Shown: positions 59,986-64,000 of the stretch, piece by piece
Numbering within the stretch: the stretch's first letter is position 1
Layout of the letters: each line of letters begins with the position of its first letter
From: Erythroxylum novogranatense
Lineage: Eukaryota > Streptophyta > Magnoliopsida > Malpighiales > Erythroxylaceae
Direction: 5' to 3'
DNA: 64,000 nucleotides
NCBI GenBank assembly: GCA_029891385.1
Contig: CM057231.1
Location: forward strand, 19,995,300-20,059,299
Translations under genes and position numbers: made by a program
The notes under the pieces: generated by a model
What the model was told of the DNA's origin: nothing
Databases searched by the model: none
The model's input: only the letters and a program-made list of their open reading frames with translations

Positions 59986-61002
59986 TAATAAAGCAAACAC
60001 ATGCAAAAGGGGGTGAATTAAGTGTGACTTAAAAAAAATTGCAAGTTACTTTCAATTTAAGAAGTAATGATAGGGGCCTGCAATAGTTAAAACAATAAGA
60101 GCATGTTATGCGACAAGATCTTGTTTAAACAAAAGGAGCCTATTAAACAAAAAGTCCCGTTAAAAACCAATCTAAAATAGAAGACTCGTGTTAAATCAAA
60201 AATGACCTCTTTGAAGTTGAAAATATAAACAGCTTGTTGAAAGTGAAAGAGCCTCTTATTGAAATAAACACACACAATATAATGTGAAAATATAATAGTT
60301 AAGAGAAGAGAGAGAAGGACACATTTGATTTATACTGGTTTGACTTACAACCCAAGCTTATGTCTAGTCCCTAAGTATCCAACTTGAGTATTTCACTAAA
60401 AAATCAAGTAGTAATTTGATGAGCCTCTCTAAGCTCACAAGTAAATATTTTTCAAGGTTCTCCAACCTTCCAAACTAGTAGTATTTAACTAGCCTCTACA
60501 AGTTCTCAACAAAAAATGAATTTTGGTCGATATGAGCTACACTGATCTGTATAAAAAAAAATTTCATTTTCCAAAGAACAAAAGATTTAACAATGATATC
60601 ACTTTCAAAAGAATTTATGTTATAGCTATATTTCGAAAGTTTGATCTATGTTCACAAAAGCAGTGGCCCTTCCTTAAGTAAGCATTTCTTTCAACTAGTT
60701 GTTGCTTCACTTGCATCCTTAGTCAACTGGATGTATTTAAATCTTAATAACTTCGATGTCATCTTTGCCAAAAATCTTCCGATAATCACGCAACTTAATA
60801 TATGACCTTCATAACTAATAGGATCCTCTCGAATAAACTGTTCTTATTAAGGTAACTTTATTAAGAAGGTTCTTGTAAGAAAAGAATAGTATTTCTTTTT
60901 ATTTCCTTTTAAGAATAAATCCATTAGTAATAAATCCATTTTGATTTTTGAAATATTATATAGTTATCATCAAAATCATTAAGAATAAAGCTTGATCTAA
61001 CA
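59986..61002 (-). mobile_element. Sirevirus-type solo LTR, TSD CTTCT
   Basis: On the minus strand it runs from TGTTAGATCAAGC (61002) to tgcatgtgtttgctttatta (59986). It is collinear with 53096-54071 (for example gttttgatgataa(c/t)tatataatatttca and gggggtgaatt). Perfect TSDs cttct lie at 59981-59985 and 61003-61007. The 3' terminal CA has become TA. Neither PPT nor PBS is adjacent, so it is a solo LTR. Confidence 0.9.
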
Positions 61003-61007
61003 CTTCT

Positions 61008-61650
61008 GGGTCTAAATTCTTATAATTTATAGTTAGAATACGAACCTTTTCAACTCTTGCTTCAATTTTTATATTCTTCTCATGGGTTTTCTTCATCTCA
61101 GCTTTAATCTAAAAAGGTATATCCAACTTGTTTCAAAACTTTTCTAAGATCACCTACCTAAACATAAGCACTTTAAAGCAACTTTTAGGGATTTTTTAAG
61201 GTCTATCAAAAATATAACAATACATCTTTGTAATGTTGGCACTAAGTTACCAAAGCTACTTTTGAGAAATTCTTTTCTATGCCTTTTTATCTTATAGCAA
61301 GACTAGACTTTGACATATTTGCGTCCTAATCATAACCTTCTAAAAAATGGAGATTATATCTTTGATGTTTGGGGTAAGCACCTCAACTTTAAGCCTAACT
61401 ATTTTCCCCTTATACTGATAGATGTTCTTAGATGTAGTTACTTAGAACCCTTGGTAGAGGCTTAGCTATTGAACAGCTAAGTAAACAACAAAAATTAAGA
61501 TGGCAATTCTATTTTCATTGAAACTAATATGCTTAGAGTAATTCAATTGCAACACATTTATTAAAGTAAAATAACCTTTAAATATGCTTTTATAAATCAT
61601 AACCTAATTAGAAATAAAATTAAGATAATCTTACGATTATACCTAATGTG
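61008..61650. other. Unassigned AT-rich DNA
   Basis: On the minus strand a frame at 61010-61100 reads KKTHEKNIKIEARVEKVRI then LTINYKNLDPE up to the solo LTR junction. It is not recognised. Otherwise nothing is seen. Confidence 0.5.
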
Positions 61651-61659
61651 AAAAAACTA

Positions 61660-61875
61660 AAAAGAGAGAAATGGGAAAATTAGCTTCGGTTAGGTCCCAA
61701 GTTCAATTCCATTTGGGCTCATTTCTTGTAAGAGCCTAAGGTAGTTGAGGGTTTTACCTGATAGTTATGAGCCCCGTCAAAAATTCCAGTGGTCGAACTC
61801 CACTTCGGTGGTCAGGGTCTACTGGGATTTTCAATGGTTAGGCTCTGCCAACGGGGTTTCCTTTGAATCTAAAAA
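61660..61875 (+). mobile_element. SINE-like unit (candidate)
   Basis: A compact GC-richer stretch starts with tagcttcggtt (box A-like) and aggtcccaagttcaattcc (box B-like, compare GGTTCGANNCC), runs through a non-coding body and ends in cctttgaatctaaaaaaaa. Length about 215 and the A-run fit a tRNA-derived SINE. The box A to box B spacing is short, and no TSD was found, so a deleted SINE or the 3' tail of another retroposon is possible. Confidence 0.45.
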
Positions 61876-61954
61876 AAAGCTTCAAAATCTTAAAATTTTG
61901 AATCACTTCTCAACGCTTCCCCTTAATCAAAAATTACATATGCTAACAAAGACC

Positions 61955-62800
61955 TAAAATATTCATGTTTATTTGTTGTTAAAGGTTTTATGAAGATATC
62001 TACAATTTTTCTTCTTTGTTATAACATTACAGAGCCATTTTCTCTTCAACAATTAGGTCCTCAATGAAATACGTTCTTATATTTATATGTGTGGTCCTTC
62101 TATAACACACATGATTATTTAACATAGTTATTGTCACATTATTATTGTAGTATATCTTTGTAGCTCCACCTTGTTCTTGTTTAAGTTCTTCTAACATCCT
62201 ACTCAGCCAAATTACCCAATATAATGGTGAAATTGATACCATATACTTAGCTTTTAATGAGACAATGCAATAGTTGCATGTTTTTTTTTACTCTATAAAA
62301 TTACTCAAAACTTGTTACTAAATATGTAGCCTAAGGTGCTCCTCTTATCCTCCACGCATCTTACCTAGTTAGAATTAATGTATCCAATTAACTTGCAATA
62401 CACCATATGCTCATATTATATTGCCAAATCAAGATTCCTTACTACATAACATAATATTCATTTTTTAGCTCTAAAATGATGCTTCGAATGAAACTGTATA
62501 AACCTAGAAACTATACCCATTGAATAAGAAATGTTAGACCTAGGATAAGTTAAATAGACTAGTCCTCTTACTAAAATCCTATAATTTTGTTTGCTAACTA
62601 GTTTGATGTCATCCCCCAATTGAAACTTCTCATTCCTATGTATAAGTGTATATGAGACCTTATAATTTAAAATATGGAACCTCTTTAGTAAATTCATTAC
62701 TTGTTTCTTTTAAGAAACGCAAACACCATCCTCAACCCTCTTTACTTCTACATTAAGAAAGCAATGTAATAGACTCAAACATGATATTTTAAATTCTTTC
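61955..62800 (-). pseudogene. Copia RT/RNase H fragment, minus strand
   Basis: Read on the minus strand in order: HCFLNVEVKRVEDGVCVS (about 62735-62790), MNLLKRFHILNYK, YRILVRGLVYLTYPRSNISY and VSRFIQFHSKHH (62458-62697). These are the end of Copia RT (usually YR-LVGSLIYLT-TRPDI-YSV). Then VIWLSRMLEEL, IYYNNNVTITMLNN and THINIRTYFIEDLI (62027-62242) and KIVDIFIKPLT (about 61980), the RNase H part. Asp of the usual CDN triad motif is Asn. It lacks LTRs and the rest of pol and is clearly distinct from the plus-strand Sirevirus. Confidence 0.88.
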
Positions 62801-62852
62801 CTCATAATTATTTAAAATTGCTAATTAACAAAGCAGATGAGATTATTTAAAT

Positions 62853-64000
62853 TGTAACATCTCATCATCGATGGGAAGGATAAATTGGTCATTTGGGACG
62901 GGTTAGGCGAGTGTAAATATACCTCGGTATGTTCATGCATCATATAGCCTCTATATAGATATGAATGGTAATTTTTGCACATGCACATGATTGTACATGC
63001 ATTCATGACATTTTCCGGCATATGTGTCTAAATGTAAATTTTGTGAAATATGTGATAATTGTGCTTGAAAAATTGAATTGGAGTGGTTTATGTGTGTTTT
63101 ACATTTTTAGGGACTTTTAGGAATTTTTCTGGAATTTTTCGGGATACTTTTCTGAACCGAAAAAATTGACAAGTGACAGACTGATTTGGTTTTTGGTACT
63201 GGAAACGACTGTCTAATGGCACTGGAAAATTAGACATTTAATTTTAGGAATTTTTTCATTTGGAGCCATTGGAATTTGGAGTAGAAATTTAATTGAAATT
63301 GGAGAAAATCTAAGGAGAGTGTAGGAAGAGGACAAGTGGCAAGTGACACATGTCACTTGCCTACTTAGTCTTAAACTTAAATGTTTTTATACTTAATTTA
63401 TTTTGGGAGAGCTTCCACGACATTCTAGATTGGATAGATTAAATCCCACTTTTTATTTGCACATTCTCTCATTCACTCGTAGCTTCCTTCCTTTCTTCCT
63501 CCTTCGATTGTTTTCTTTTCCTCCCATATAAAAAGCTTTCCTTGCTATTTAGTTTCTTCTCCTTAATTCACAACGAAGACCAAACTTAAGCCTTGTGATG
63601 ATGATGATTTTTGTGTGTATTGGAGTGATGGTCATAGGTGTTGGTGAGTGGTAGAAAGTTGAAGTGAATTGGAGATTGAAGAATTTCAAGCTTGTAACTT
63701 GTTTAGGTAAGAATTGTGTATTGTATTCTTTCTTTTGGTAGTTAGATGCATTTATTGTGATTAATTGTGCATTCATTTCATAAAGATTGTGGTTGGCTTG
63801 TTTGGGTATGAGTGTAGGTATGTATGAGGTTGAATGATTAACATGTTTTGGATTGGTTTTGGATTGGTTTTGATGTTTGAATAATGTTAGATAAGTGGTA
63901 AATTCAAGTAAGAAAATGGTGTGTTGTGTGCTGTCAAATCTTGATTATTTATTCAAATAAATGTTTAGATGAACTTGTGGCTGAATTAGAGACTAAATTG
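62853..64000 (+). mobile_element. F4-type Gypsy LTR, first 1.1 kb, runs off the window
   Basis: Starts TGTAACATCTCATCATCGATGG and matches the start of the F4 LTRs at 49422 and 51350 (gggaagg(a/g)taaattggt, catgcattcatgac). The pieces after 200 bases are more diverged, so it is a separate subfamily. TATA at 63526 and splice-donor-like ag|gtaagaat at 63707. The expected left TSD would be taaat (62848-62852). Confidence 0.8.
63526..63534 (+). promoter_or_regulatory. LTR TATA box (F4-type)
   Basis: ctccc then atataaaaa, about 675 bases into the LTR. The context cccatata is the same as in F2. Confidence 0.6.

Overview
The window looks like heterochromatic nuclear DNA of a flowering plant, probably a eudicot. 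It is AT-rich, has no intact host gene, rRNA or tRNA, and is almost entirely nested LTR retrotransposons plus two LINE fragments and one SINE-like sequence. Species cannot be fixed from this. All calls come from reading the sequence: termini (TG..CA), target-site duplications (TSD), primer-binding sites (PBS, initiator-Met type), polypurine tracts (PPT) and remnants of recognisable domains. No alignment program was run, so identity figures are estimates by eye. Element family names F1-F4 are local labels for four related long-LTR Gypsy families, probably Tekay/Del chromoviruses.

Layout. 1-2171: 3' end and 3' LTR of a Copia element, inserted (TSD GAGCA) in the 5' LTR of an F1 Gypsy element that runs 2172-11206 (LTRs about 3.2 kb, internal region 3.7 kb and dead). 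11207-17865: 3' part and 3' LTR of a Tat/Athila-like element, split by an F2 solo LTR (12841-16777, TSD CGTAG). 17871-54566: backbone of a Sirevirus-type Copia element (gag C-terminal part, protease, integrase, RT, RNase H, env-like ORF, PPT, LTR, PBS, then the gag N-terminal part of a following copy). It is interrupted by a minus-strand LINE (19515-20403), F3 LTRs (24592-36778), a complete minus-strand F2 element (36938-49083, TSD TAATA) and collapsed F4 LTRs (49422-53003). 54572 on: start of a Tat/Athila-like LTR at the same gag position as the one ending at 17865, unassigned AT-rich DNA, a LINE 3' end (56963-58743), a minus-strand Sirevirus solo LTR (59986-61002, TSD CTTCT), a SINE-like unit, a minus-strand Copia pol fragment and the beginning of another F4 LTR that leaves the window.

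Nothing here encodes a working protein. The interesting content is structural: a permuted or tandem Sirevirus sharing one LTR; a pair of hairpins conserved in the LTRs of separate families with compensatory base changes; family-specific palindrome arrays inside LTRs; an F3 element with about 4.75-kb LTRs around only 587 bp; and a head-to-head inverted pair of F3 LTRs.
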